64,000 bases of DNA from Hwanghaeella grinnelliae (GTDB lineage Bacteria > Pseudomonadota > Alphaproteobacteria > UBA8366 > Aestuariispiraceae). The stretch lies in contig NZ_SADE01000001.1 in the NCBI RefSeq assembly GCF_004005845.1, positions 1,984,001-2,048,000 of the forward strand. Direction: 5' to 3'. The translations under genes were made by a program, and so were the position numbers. The notes under the pieces are model-generated. The model was not told where the DNA came from. It worked only from the letters and a program-made list of their open reading frames with translations, and did not search any database. Positions within the stretch are counted from its first letter, which is position 1. Every line of letters starts with the position of its first letter. This document shows, one piece after another, positions 15,301-24,002 of the stretch.

Positions 15301-18211
15301 ATCTGGCGTAATCATCACCGGTTTTTACCCCAACATGGACTCCCCGATCGTCTTATCCGGCTTTGAGCCCGGCACGACATTCAACGCAGGAAGCCTCGTG
15401 GATGGCGTGTTGTACTTGACAGTGGAGGACCTGCCCGGGCTCAGCCTCCAGCCGCCCGCCGATTTTTCGGGCGACATGGAGCTGACCATTTCCGTCACAT
15501 CCACAGATTCAGATCCGGATAGTGATGAAAGTGATACGGCAACCGCCACGCAGAGCTTTGTCGTCTCGGTTGCCGGCGTTGCCGACGCACCCACCCTTTC
15601 GGCTGAGAACGAGGAGACGGCGGAAGACAGTGGCATCGAGCTCAATATCGGGGCATTTCTGACGGATTCTTCCGAAGCACTATCCGAAGTCACCATTTCG
15701 AACTTCCCGCCGGGTACGACATTCTCGGCCGGCACCCTCACCGGCGGCATTCTGACGATCGCAGCGGCCGATCTGGCGGGCTTGGAGATGACGCCCCCCC
15801 TCAACTTCTCCGGCGACATCAATCTCACTGCATCCGTCACGTCCCAAGACGGCGATGACAGCAAGACGACCACAACGAATTTCACCGTTACTGTGGAAGG
15901 CCTCGCCGACTTGCCGACTCTTGAGTTGAACGATACGGCCGGTGAGTCCGCGTCGCCGATCCCGGTCGATATCTCAAGCACATTGACAGATTTGGACGGG
16001 TCGGAAGAGCTGACGATCACGATTTCAGGCCTGAATGGTGCGACGCTCAGCGCCGGGACCACCAACGAGGACGGTTCGGTCACCTTGACCGAGGCAGAGC
16101 TGGAGGGCCTGACGATCACGCCCGCCCCGGGAACAACGGGTTCAATCGACCTGACGGTAACGGCAATCGCGACCGAAAAGGAATCTCATGACAGCATCTC
16201 GGTCAGCGGCACGGTCACGGTTACGATCACCGACACCGAGACTGGAACAGGCACGGTGGTCCTGCAGCCCGGCCAGGATCTGGACCTCGTCGCACCGGCT
16301 GATGATGGCCCCCATAAGTTAACACTGGACGCCGGATTCAATGGCGCCACGACGGGCGACGATTGGGTGATCGCCCAGGACGCGTTGGGCCGGGTCACCC
16401 TGACCAACACCCTCACCGGCCAATTGGTCACCGCCGACGGGTACGAAGAAATCGATATCGATTTCGGTCCGGGTGAGGATACGGTCGAACTGCGCGATCT
16501 TTCCAACACAGACCTGACCAACGATACGCTGACCCTGAACATGGGTGACGGCGACGATACGGTTACCGTCGGCGAAGACGTCAACCGTGACGTCGAACTC
16601 TATGGCGGCGCGGGCAATGACGACCTGCAGGCCAGCAATGGCGACGATCTGATCGACGGCGGCATAGGCGACGACACCGTCGATGGCGGTGAAGGCTCGG
16701 ACACCTATCTTTGGGCGGAAGGCAATGGCGTCGATAGCTATGCAGACACCGGCAAAGAAGGCACGGATACGGTTGTGGTGCAGGCCGCTGCTTTTGACGG
16801 CATTGGCGACGGTTTCAGCGCAGCACAGTCTGGAGTAGACGCAATCGGGCGCGATGCAGATAGCGACGGCGTTGTAGATACCGGAAGCCCGCTGCTCATC
16901 GCGCTATCCGACAGTAGCGAAACGGTGGATTTCTCAGGCCTCGATTTCCTGAACAGCCAGACGACAATCGATTTGGGCGGTGGCGACGACACCGTCACAA
17001 CCGCGATCGGCGATGGCGATGCCGTGACCTATACGGGCGGCGAAGGTCAGGACACCCTGAACCTGTTGCTCACGGCAGGAAGCCTGAACCAAGTGATCTC
17101 TTCCGGTCAACTCGGCTTGCTTCAATCCTATATCGCGTCACCGGACGAAGCGGTTCTCACCCTGACCACGCCAAATATTGTCGCGCAAGGTTTCGAAACC
17201 GTTCGTATCGGCATGCTCGGCAGTGATGGCTCTGTTGTCGACGTCTCCGAAGCGTTGGCCAATGCCACGGCCGACAATGAAGGTTTCGGGGAAACCATCT
17301 TCGGGACCAACGGGGCGGATCTTATCTTCGCGGGCGGCGGCAACGACGTTGTGCGCAGTTTCAATGGCGACGACGTGCTGTTCGGCGGCGACGGCGAGGA
17401 CTACCTGAACGCGGGTAACGGCGAAGACTATGTCGATGGCGGTACCGGAAACGATATTATTGACGGCGGTTCGGGCAATGACCGCCTTTTGGGCGGCGAC
17501 GGTGCCGATCTGGTTTCCGGCGGACAGGGCGACGACTATATTTCCGGCGGCGACGGCAATGACTTCGTAGCAGGGTTCCAAGGCGATGACATCGTTGAAG
17601 GGAACGACGGCGACGACAATATTTCCGGCGGTAGCGGTCAGGATTCCCTCTATGGCGGCGATGGAAATGATCGCCTCGCGGGCGGGTCCGGTGACGACTA
17701 CCTGATCGGCGGGGATGGTATCGATGTTCTCGACGGCCAGACCGGGGACGACGTTCTTATCGCCGACGATTACGAAGACCAGCTTTTCGGTGGAACGGGC
17801 GATGATGTTCTGGTGTCCACCATGGATGAACTGCCGGAATCGCGGGTTTCCAGCGGCGCCCAGGGCAATTTCTCTGGTGTCCGGGACGGTGGCGAGGGTG
17901 TAGACACTTTCCAGCTCAACTCCGACGAGCTCGGACCGCACGCGCTTTCAGGGGATGAATTCTCAAACATTCGGAACATCGAGATATTGGACCTATCGGG
18001 TGTCGATGAACTTCAGCTTTCGCTGAAGGTTGAGGATGTTGTCACCATGACGGATGAGGATAACGACCTGACGATCCTGCTCGGCGAAAACGTCACCAGT
18101 GTCGAAATCGACGATGAAACCATCCAGTTGGAAGGCGGTCAGGCGATATTCGAGCAGGACGGGGTCCAAATCACCCTTCAGCAACAACAACCGCCGCCGG
18201 AAGCCTCGTAA
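12389..18211 (+). CDS. Giant FecR/RTX/cadherin-like surface protein
   Basis: 1940 residues, very acidic, no Sec signal. Order: N-terminal module (about 20-100); FecR-like domain (about 116-277) with TPVATIGIRGTKFGV, the same IGIRGT motif as the two FecR paralogues at the left; Gly-rich linker (about 345-412); first RTX block of GGxGxDxUx nonapeptides (about 534-727); four bacterial cadherin/Ig-like repeats of about 110 residues (about 811-1279), each opening with a pattern like EDTSIALNISATVTDQDGSE; short RTX block (about 1386-1442); long RTX block (about 1631-1804); and a Gln/Pro-rich end (QQQQPPPEAS). RTX repeats fold on calcium outside the cell. A type I-exported adhesin is likely, but the tail is not the DFAF type seen in the other two. 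The start has GAAGG about 9 bases upstream. Confidence 0.9.
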   Translation: MATNQSNGQDAGAHAGKSVADLTPDYVFDGTSAAIVVPVGDALLNAEYSRSGPDLLLETPDGQLILVTDYFAQEIPPDLFTLAGSRITADVAAKLAGPRAPGQVAQNGELSTLEEPIGTVDTTKGVITVIRADGTQVTLNEGDALFQGDTLVSGADSAIGIIFSDKSTMSMAANARIILDELIYDPQDMASNSQVFNVIQGAFMFTGGAIGKSDPEDVSVKTPVATIGIRGTKFGVNVDALDGSTNVTIFEGAVFVQNGGGSVLLTGIGETTLISSYTLPPSDPEHLSLEEIQRIYGDAIGFHPVRQEIPDDHASADDDDLQDIADDLDDIDTAAGGDEQGNEGASDEFGDIGNQGIGESGLDGTPPGAAGEGDGDPGLSGIGSGGGDGSGDPDDGVLGGGTGGGSTGGGGSTVTALDPGEGDENGHFKNLPNLSPGNFSVSAPPGGGVQQLHLNASALGSAGNSSLTLQSGTTSDSVNPDLQSAVLSSTDGSMNLTINGFEELAITLGGGGDTIDIGDLSGTSIIPDTITIFAGDGDDTITTGETVDTRLVIDGGLGNDDIKGSEFGDTIHGNTGNEEELANQEGVDGNDTIDGGAGDDTLFGDGGDDTIAGGVGNDIIEGGAGNDVLSGGIAVVTEENGDTRVIGTDGIESATDDGADTISGGDGDDQIFGGSLADTLNGDAGNDDIQGSGGDDIVRGGAGDDLLDGGSGSDTVDGGEGDDRAIFVVGQEQTDGVNDAYDGGADSDTIVINYDTEALENPEFRQAILDIHAMLGNAASGSPEEFDTAPFQQLGLDIQNFETVELDGPSFAVLPEDGLSVEEDGSILLNLAVVDVLPGKSVSITIGNLNGASLVDGDGNPAGTENGDGTVTLTVDQLQGLTVEPAADSSDDLDLAVTVTTVDEFGTVEAVGETLDVTVTPVADLPDVTAASVEGAEDTSIALNISATVTDQDGSEAISPLEVTTGFNEGESGVIITGFYPNMDSPIVLSGFEPGTTFNAGSLVDGVLYLTVEDLPGLSLQPPADFSGDMELTISVTSTDSDPDSDESDTATATQSFVVSVAGVADAPTLSAENEETAEDSGIELNIGAFLTDSSEALSEVTISNFPPGTTFSAGTLTGGILTIAAADLAGLEMTPPLNFSGDINLTASVTSQDGDDSKTTTTNFTVTVEGLADLPTLELNDTAGESASPIPVDISSTLTDLDGSEELTITISGLNGATLSAGTTNEDGSVTLTEAELEGLTITPAPGTTGSIDLTVTAIATEKESHDSISVSGTVTVTITDTETGTGTVVLQPGQDLDLVAPADDGPHKLTLDAGFNGATTGDDWVIAQDALGRVTLTNTLTGQLVTADGYEEIDIDFGPGEDTVELRDLSNTDLTNDTLTLNMGDGDDTVTVGEDVNRDVELYGGAGNDDLQASNGDDLIDGGIGDDTVDGGEGSDTYLWAEGNGVDSYADTGKEGTDTVVVQAAAFDGIGDGFSAAQSGVDAIGRDADSDGVVDTGSPLLIALSDSSETVDFSGLDFLNSQTTIDLGGGDDTVTTAIGDGDAVTYTGGEGQDTLNLLLTAGSLNQVISSGQLGLLQSYIASPDEAVLTLTTPNIVAQGFETVRIGMLGSDGSVVDVSEALANATADNEGFGETIFGTNGADLIFAGGGNDVVRSFNGDDVLFGGDGEDYLNAGNGEDYVDGGTGNDIIDGGSGNDRLLGGDGADLVSGGQGDDYISGGDGNDFVAGFQGDDIVEGNDGDDNISGGSGQDSLYGGDGNDRLAGGSGDDYLIGGDGIDVLDGQTGDDVLIADDYEDQLFGGTGDDVLVSTMDELPESRVSSGAQGNFSGVRDGGEGVDTFQLNSDELGPHALSGDEFSNIRNIEILDLSGVDELQLSLKVEDVVTMTDEDNDLTILLGENVTSVEIDDETIQLEGGQAIFEQDGVQITLQQQQPPPEAS
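13990..14570. repeat. RTX nonapeptide repeat block 1
   Basis: Degenerate 27-base units encoding GGxGxDxUx (for example GGAGDDTLF, GGAGNDVLS) in the giant RTX protein gene. These form calcium-binding parallel beta-rolls in secreted proteins. Confidence 0.85.
17280..17800. repeat. RTX nonapeptide repeat block 3
   Basis: The longest uninterrupted RTX run of the giant protein, with units such as GGSGNDRLL, GGDGADLVS and GGDGNDFVA. It lies just before the C-terminal, non-repeated end, the usual place for calcium-dependent folding after type I export. Confidence 0.85.
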
Positions 18212-18353
18212 AGGCAGCTGTCCAGCGCGGGCTTCCGATTGCCGGCGGACGTTTTCGCACCTCAAAACATACCCCCTCCTCGCTTGACGATCAGGCAGCA
18301 ACCGGCAACCCTGATGCACGGTATCCTCCCGCCTTTTCCTGCGAGTTTCATCC

Positions 18354-19805
18354 ATGACAAGTACGACAAAGCCGCAGCACTCAGAAGAAGGGCTCGCGGC
18401 GCTCGCTGACCGGGTTCGGCAAGACCTGGACACTCTTTCTTTTCCTTTCAAACCTTGGATGCCGGAGCCGGTTCAAACCCCAGGCACGCAGTCTTATGAC
18501 GTCGTCATTGTCGGCGCGGGCCAAGCCGGCCTGTCTATCGCTATCGGTCTGATCCGGGAAAACGCAGGCAAAGTTCTGGTGATCGATCAGGCGCCGGAAG
18601 GAAAAGAAGGGCCATGGACGACGTTCGCGCGAATGCCGACCCTGCGCTCGCCAAAATACCTGACCGGGCCGGATTGGGGCATTCCCTCCCTCACCTTCCG
18701 TTCTTGGTTTCTTGCCCAATGGGGCCAGTCCGCCTGGGACGGTTTGGACAAGATACCGAATACGCAATGGCAGGATTATTTAACCTGGCTGCGTGTGGTG
18801 ACCGGCATCCCGATATGGAACGACTGCAGACTCGCCTCTATTACGCCGAACGGGCTCGGCTATGCCCTAGCCGTGGATCACACCGGCGCGCCCATGACGC
18901 TCAATGCGCGAAAGGTTGTCTTGTGCACAGGCATCCAAGGCGGCGGGGACTGGCACATTCCTAGCATCGTGCAATCGAATTTGCCAAAAGGCGCCTACGC
19001 TCATGCATCTGAGAACGCGATTGATTTCGCTTCCCTCTCAGGGAAGCGTGTCGCGGTATTGGGGGCGGGTGCATCCGCATTCGATCAGGCGGCAACCGCA
19101 TTGGAAGCGGGCGCGCAATCGGTACATCTTCTGACCCGGCGAAACCAATTGCACCGTGTGCAAACGTACAAACACCTGGAACAGTCGGGGTTCCTCGGCG
19201 GATTTCATCGCCTGCCCGACGAATGGCGATGGCGGTTCATGAATTATATCCTGACCCTGCGCGAACCCCCGCCGCGGGAAACCGTTGCGCGCGTCACACG
19301 ACACGCCAATTTCACATTGGTTACAAAAGCTTCCTTGGACGACATATCCCTTCGGGACGGAATCGTCGCGATTGAAACGCCGAAAGGGCGTATCGAAGCG
19401 GATTTCCTGATTTGTGGGACCGGCTTCACGGTCGATCTTGCCCTTAGGCCGGAACTTTCTTCTTTCCATGAGAAAATCGCCAATTGGGGGGATCGATACG
19501 CCCCGCCGGCGGACGAGCAGAACACCGCGTTGGAGAAATATCCCTATCTGGGCCCTGGGTTCGAATTCACTGAAAAGGAACCGGGCACAGCACCCTACCT
19601 GGTAAACCTCCACCTGTTCACATTCGGATCAACGTTATCCCAGGGCTTCAGCGGTGGGGGAATGAACGGCTTGAAATACGCTCTACCGCGCCTGCTGGAC
19701 GGCATCGTAAGCAGCCTTTACGCCCAGGACGCGGCCCACCATTTCGCAGCGCTGAAGGAATACGATACACCTGAATTCGATTTGGACGACATCAAGACCC
19801 TCTGA
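18354..19805 (+). CDS. FAD/NAD(P)-dependent oxidoreductase, flavin monooxygenase-like
   Basis: 483 residues. An N-terminal lead of about 45 residues is followed by a first dinucleotide-binding motif VGAGQAGLS (FAD), a second VLGAGASAFD near residue 235 (NADPH), and LICGTGFTVD near residue 352, the ATGY/GTGF-type motif of flavin-dependent monooxygenases and related oxidoreductases. The substrate is unknown. The gene stands alone: the preceding giant RTX gene ends about 140 bases before it, and the next gene converges on it with a 16-base gap. The ribosome site is weak, so the start could lie somewhat further in. Confidence 0.82.
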   Translation: MTSTTKPQHSEEGLAALADRVRQDLDTLSFPFKPWMPEPVQTPGTQSYDVVIVGAGQAGLSIAIGLIRENAGKVLVIDQAPEGKEGPWTTFARMPTLRSPKYLTGPDWGIPSLTFRSWFLAQWGQSAWDGLDKIPNTQWQDYLTWLRVVTGIPIWNDCRLASITPNGLGYALAVDHTGAPMTLNARKVVLCTGIQGGGDWHIPSIVQSNLPKGAYAHASENAIDFASLSGKRVAVLGAGASAFDQAATALEAGAQSVHLLTRRNQLHRVQTYKHLEQSGFLGGFHRLPDEWRWRFMNYILTLREPPPRETVARVTRHANFTLVTKASLDDISLRDGIVAIETPKGRIEADFLICGTGFTVDLALRPELSSFHEKIANWGDRYAPPADEQNTALEKYPYLGPGFEFTEKEPGTAPYLVNLHLFTFGSTLSQGFSGGGMNGLKYALPRLLDGIVSSLYAQDAAHHFAALKEYDTPEFDLDDIKTL

Positions 19806-19821
19806 CCGCCTCGTGCCCGCC

Positions 19822-20745
<924 letters not shown>

Positions 20746-22083
20746 CTATTCCGCCGGCACCGGACGGGCGCCCTGACTAAAATCGGTTTGAGGCTTGTCC
20801 CCGGCTTTACCTTGGACAGATTCGAAAACCGACGCTTTGCCGACCCGATGCGCACTTGCCTGGGCCGAGTTCACATGCCGGTCCACGGCGCGCCAGGGCT
20901 GCGTCTTATACCAGCCGATGAAATAGGCAACGCCGACCAATATTCCCATACCGCCCAAATTCACCAGGGTCAGTTGCCACCCGTCCCGGCCGATCACATC
21001 CAGGATCATGCCGGCGATGCGGCTGAGGAACATCGACACCACGAAGGTAACAAGCGCCTGCTGTCCGACTTTACGGATCGGGTTAAAGATCGGCGCGTAG
21101 AGGAAGCTTTCCCGCCCTTTCAGCATTGCGACCGCAAGATAGGCGAGTGCCATGAAGTGGATGTACCGGCCAAAGCCGAAATCCGTCTTGCCCAGCAATC
21201 CCAGATCCAAACCGATATAGGCTCCGCTGTCCGACAGAACGTCATACAGCACCATGACTTCCGGAAAAGCCTTCCAGGCCGCACGGTTCCACACCAAGAA
21301 TCCCAATACCACAATCGCCAGGGCGGTTATGACCAACGGCCTCGTAACCGGCGGTGCCGTGATCCACTTTCTGCTGAGTGCGAAACCGGTGAAGAACAGT
21401 AATTGCCAACCCAAAGGATTAAAAAACCAGACCAATTCGTCGTTGAAAGGTGCTGCGGGTAGGTCCCATTGCTGATTGAACTGAAGGACGTAAAGGCCAA
21501 GGACGAACGCTATCGCCAAGCCGGTATGCACCCGCTGCGCCAAGACGACCAACGGCATCATCAACAGCACGCCAATATACATCGGCATGATGTCGAAATA
21601 ATTCGGCACATAAGTCAGCGTGAAAAGTCCGACGAGCTGCTGTCCGGGATTCTCAAAGAACGGGTTCAGGGCCAGACTGCTGACGTAATCTTCCTCGACC
21701 GCATAGAGGTTCGCCACATAGACCGCAACGGCGATTGAGAGGAACATCATGATATGGGCGATATAGAGGGTGAAAACGCGATAAACGACCCGGGCTGTTC
21801 CCATCCAGAATCCAGCGCGGATGAATGTGCCGCCGAAGGCAATGGCAGCCGCGAAGCCCGAGCAGAAAACGAACATTTCCGTCGCGTCACTCGGCCCGAA
21901 ACGGGCGGGAATAAAATTGGCCCAATGGTTCCAGGGCACATGGGCAATAAAAATGATCAGCATCGCGATGCCCCGGAAGAAATCCAGGCGCGGATCGCGA
22001 ATGCGACGTACCGGATGATGGGCCGCTTCGGTCTGCTGCCCGCCGGACGAATGATGCTCGCCGCTGTTCATCTGACCCCGCAT
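20746..22083 (-). CDS. opgC: OpgC-family acyltransferase (periplasmic glucan succinyltransferase)
   Basis: 445 residues, about ten membrane segments. The start of the conserved part, DPRLDFFRGIAMLIIFIAHVPWN, followed by FGPSDATEMFVFCSGF, is characteristic of OpgC proteins. These transfer succinyl or other acyl groups to osmoregulated periplasmic glucans. It is divergent from opgG/opgH, whose products make the glucan backbone, which supports the assignment. A second ATG at 22071 is equally possible as the start. The tail after the last membrane segment is a hydrophilic extension of about 50 residues. Confidence 0.9.
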   Translation of the reverse strand: MRGQMNSGEHHSSGGQQTEAAHHPVRRIRDPRLDFFRGIAMLIIFIAHVPWNHWANFIPARFGPSDATEMFVFCSGFAAAIAFGGTFIRAGFWMGTARVVYRVFTLYIAHIMMFLSIAVAVYVANLYAVEEDYVSSLALNPFFENPGQQLVGLFTLTYVPNYFDIMPMYIGVLLMMPLVVLAQRVHTGLAIAFVLGLYVLQFNQQWDLPAAPFNDELVWFFNPLGWQLLFFTGFALSRKWITAPPVTRPLVITALAIVVLGFLVWNRAAWKAFPEVMVLYDVLSDSGAYIGLDLGLLGKTDFGFGRYIHFMALAYLAVAMLKGRESFLYAPIFNPIRKVGQQALVTFVVSMFLSRIAGMILDVIGRDGWQLTLVNLGGMGILVGVAYFIGWYKTQPWRAVDRHVNSAQASAHRVGKASVFESVQGKAGDKPQTDFSQGARPVPAE

Positions 22084-22442
22084 CCTTCCAATTGGGTATC
22101 GGCCCGGGATTTGTCCGTACGCACATCATAAAAAAGTGCGACAAGCGACCCGGAATATCCACACGCTTTCTACTGTGTTTGCCGGAAAACCCTAGCAAAA
22201 CCAACTAAAAGAGCGTCACGAATTTGTGACAAGACGTGTCTGCCTTCGCCTTACTTTTGCCGCTTTTATGCCGGATATATGGCAGGATACGATCGCGGCG
22301 TCCGGGCCGGATATTCGATGAAAAGGGTGTAACCGGACCAGCCGACGATCGATGATAGATCGTATTGGATAGGAACTCTTTCAAGCCGGCAATGACGCCT
22401 CGTTCCCGGTTAGTTGATCCTGAATGGCCATTTGGGGGTTGT
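22084..22442. other. Divergent opgC/opgG intergenic region
   Basis: 359 bases that must hold both promoters. An inverted repeat GTCAC-gaattt-GTGAC lies at 22215-22230; this is the reverse arrangement of a CRP site, so CRP binding is not proposed. The longer frame that opens at 22365 ahead of opgG has no family-like sequence. No small gene is evident. Confidence 0.55.
22215..22230. promoter_or_regulatory. Inverted repeat in the opgC/opgG promoter region
   Basis: GTCACGAATTTGTGAC has perfect 5-base arms around a 6-base AT-rich centre. It sits between the divergent opgC and opgG genes. Its regulator is unknown; it could coordinate both promoters. Confidence 0.35.
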
Positions 22443-24002
22443 ATGTTGAACCGTCGCGATTTTGCGAAAAGCTTGGCCCTGGCGGGCACGGGCAGCTTTT
22501 TGCTGCCTGGCCTGGCCGGAATGGCCATGGCTGCCCCGCGTACCGGGGCAGCGGTTCGTGATTTCGACACATTGAAGATCGTCGCCCAGCGCCTTGCCGC
22601 GGCGCCTTACGACCCACCACACGTCACCACATCAGCTTACCTACGCGAATTAACGCCGGACCAGTTCCAGCAAATCCGATTCCGACCCGACCGTGCGCTT
22701 TGGCATGATGGCTCGGATTTCGAAGTGCACTACCAGAAGCCCGGCGTATATGCGAACGACCTTGTCGAATTGACCGAGCTGGCTGCCGGGAACGCGCACG
22801 CGATACGGTACGACCTGTCTGATTTCGACCTGTCCGGCCTGCCCGCCTTGCCGAAGGGCGCTGCGCGGGAAGACGCCTTGCATGCGGGTGGTTTCGCCGG
22901 TTTCAAGGTCCTCTACCCCCTGCACGAGGAACACCATTGGAAGGACGAGTTGATCGTCTTTCGCGGCGCCAGTTATTTCCGCTTTCTTGGACGGCATCAG
23001 CAATACGGGCTGTCCGCCCGTGGAATCGCGATCGACACGGCAATACCACGCCAAGAGGAATTCCCCGATTTCCGCGCCTTCTGGTTGGAACGGCCAAATC
23101 CCGGCGACCGGCAGCTGCGGGTACTCGCGCTGCTCGACGGGCCGAGTGTTTGCGGAGCATACAGGTTCACCATCACACCGGATGACGAAACGGTGGTCGA
23201 GGTCGAGGCGGAACTAACCCTTCGCAACACCGTCGAAAAGCTTGGATATGCTCCGCTTACAAGCATGTATCTGTATGGTGACGCGGAGCGCGCCACACAG
23301 ACCGGTGCCGCTGGCATGAAGATCCATGACTCGGACGGTCTGTGCATGCGACTGGCCGACGGGCAAACCATTTGGCGCCCCCTGACCCGCCGTCGTGGTG
23401 TTACCGTTACCCAGCATTTCGCCGAAAACCCGCAAGGGTTCGGACTGCTTCAGCGGGAAAAAGATCCCGACGTCTTTGCGTCGCCGGACAAGCGCTATCA
23501 TATGCGTCCGGGCTATTGGGTTGAACCGGTGATCCCGTTCGGAAAAGGCCACGTACAATTAGTGGAAATCGAGAGCATCGACGTCGATTTCGACAATATT
23601 GCCGCTTTTTGGGTGCCTGAAGACATGCCAGTCCCCGGCCAGCCATTCCAGCTGCATTACCGCATCACCTCGGTGAACGAAAATCCGCCTATGTCCCAAT
23701 CGATGGGGTATGCCCAATCGAGCCGCATGAGCGCACTGGACACAGGGAAAGAACGGCCCTATTTGAGGGCCGCCGTGCAGTTCCGGGGGGTGCCGCAAGG
23801 CGAACTCGACGAAGCCTCGGCACGGGTTTCCAGTCCACATGGAACGGTGACGGACACTGTTCTGAAACGCCGTTCAGACGGTACCGTCGAATTGACTTTT
23901 GACCTGCAAAGCCAAAACGCCGAGCGGGCTGAAATTTTTGCTTGGCTGGAACGTGATGGCCAGCCCTTTACTGAAACATGGAGTTATCTGTGGACGGTGT
24001 AG
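22443..24002 (+). CDS. opgG: Periplasmic glucan biosynthesis protein OpgG/OpgD
   Basis: 519 residues from ATG 22443, preceded by GGGGG. The N terminus LNRRDFAKSLALAGTGSFLL is a twin-arginine signal, as in OpgD of E. coli, whereas E. coli OpgG uses Sec. The mature part carries the family segments FDTLKIVAQRLAAAPY, FRGASYFRFLGRHQQYGLSARGIAIDT and EPVIPFGKGHVQLVEI. OpgG-family proteins act in the periplasm in making or remodelling the branched glucose polymer. The last 25 bases overlap opgH, which points to translational coupling. Whether it works as OpgG or OpgD cannot be decided, but being the only copy next to opgH it probably serves as OpgG. Confidence 0.93.
   Translation: MLNRRDFAKSLALAGTGSFLLPGLAGMAMAAPRTGAAVRDFDTLKIVAQRLAAAPYDPPHVTTSAYLRELTPDQFQQIRFRPDRALWHDGSDFEVHYQKPGVYANDLVELTELAAGNAHAIRYDLSDFDLSGLPALPKGAAREDALHAGGFAGFKVLYPLHEEHHWKDELIVFRGASYFRFLGRHQQYGLSARGIAIDTAIPRQEEFPDFRAFWLERPNPGDRQLRVLALLDGPSVCGAYRFTITPDDETVVEVEAELTLRNTVEKLGYAPLTSMYLYGDAERATQTGAAGMKIHDSDGLCMRLADGQTIWRPLTRRRGVTVTQHFAENPQGFGLLQREKDPDVFASPDKRYHMRPGYWVEPVIPFGKGHVQLVEIESIDVDFDNIAAFWVPEDMPVPGQPFQLHYRITSVNENPPMSQSMGYAQSSRMSALDTGKERPYLRAAVQFRGVPQGELDEASARVSSPHGTVTDTVLKRRSDGTVELTFDLQSQNAERAEIFAWLERDGQPFTETWSYLWTV

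Noticed and set aside
22215-22230. CRP site between opgC and opgG
   Set aside because: The half-sites are in the reverse order (GTCAC then GTGAC), which does not match TGTGA-N6-TCACA.
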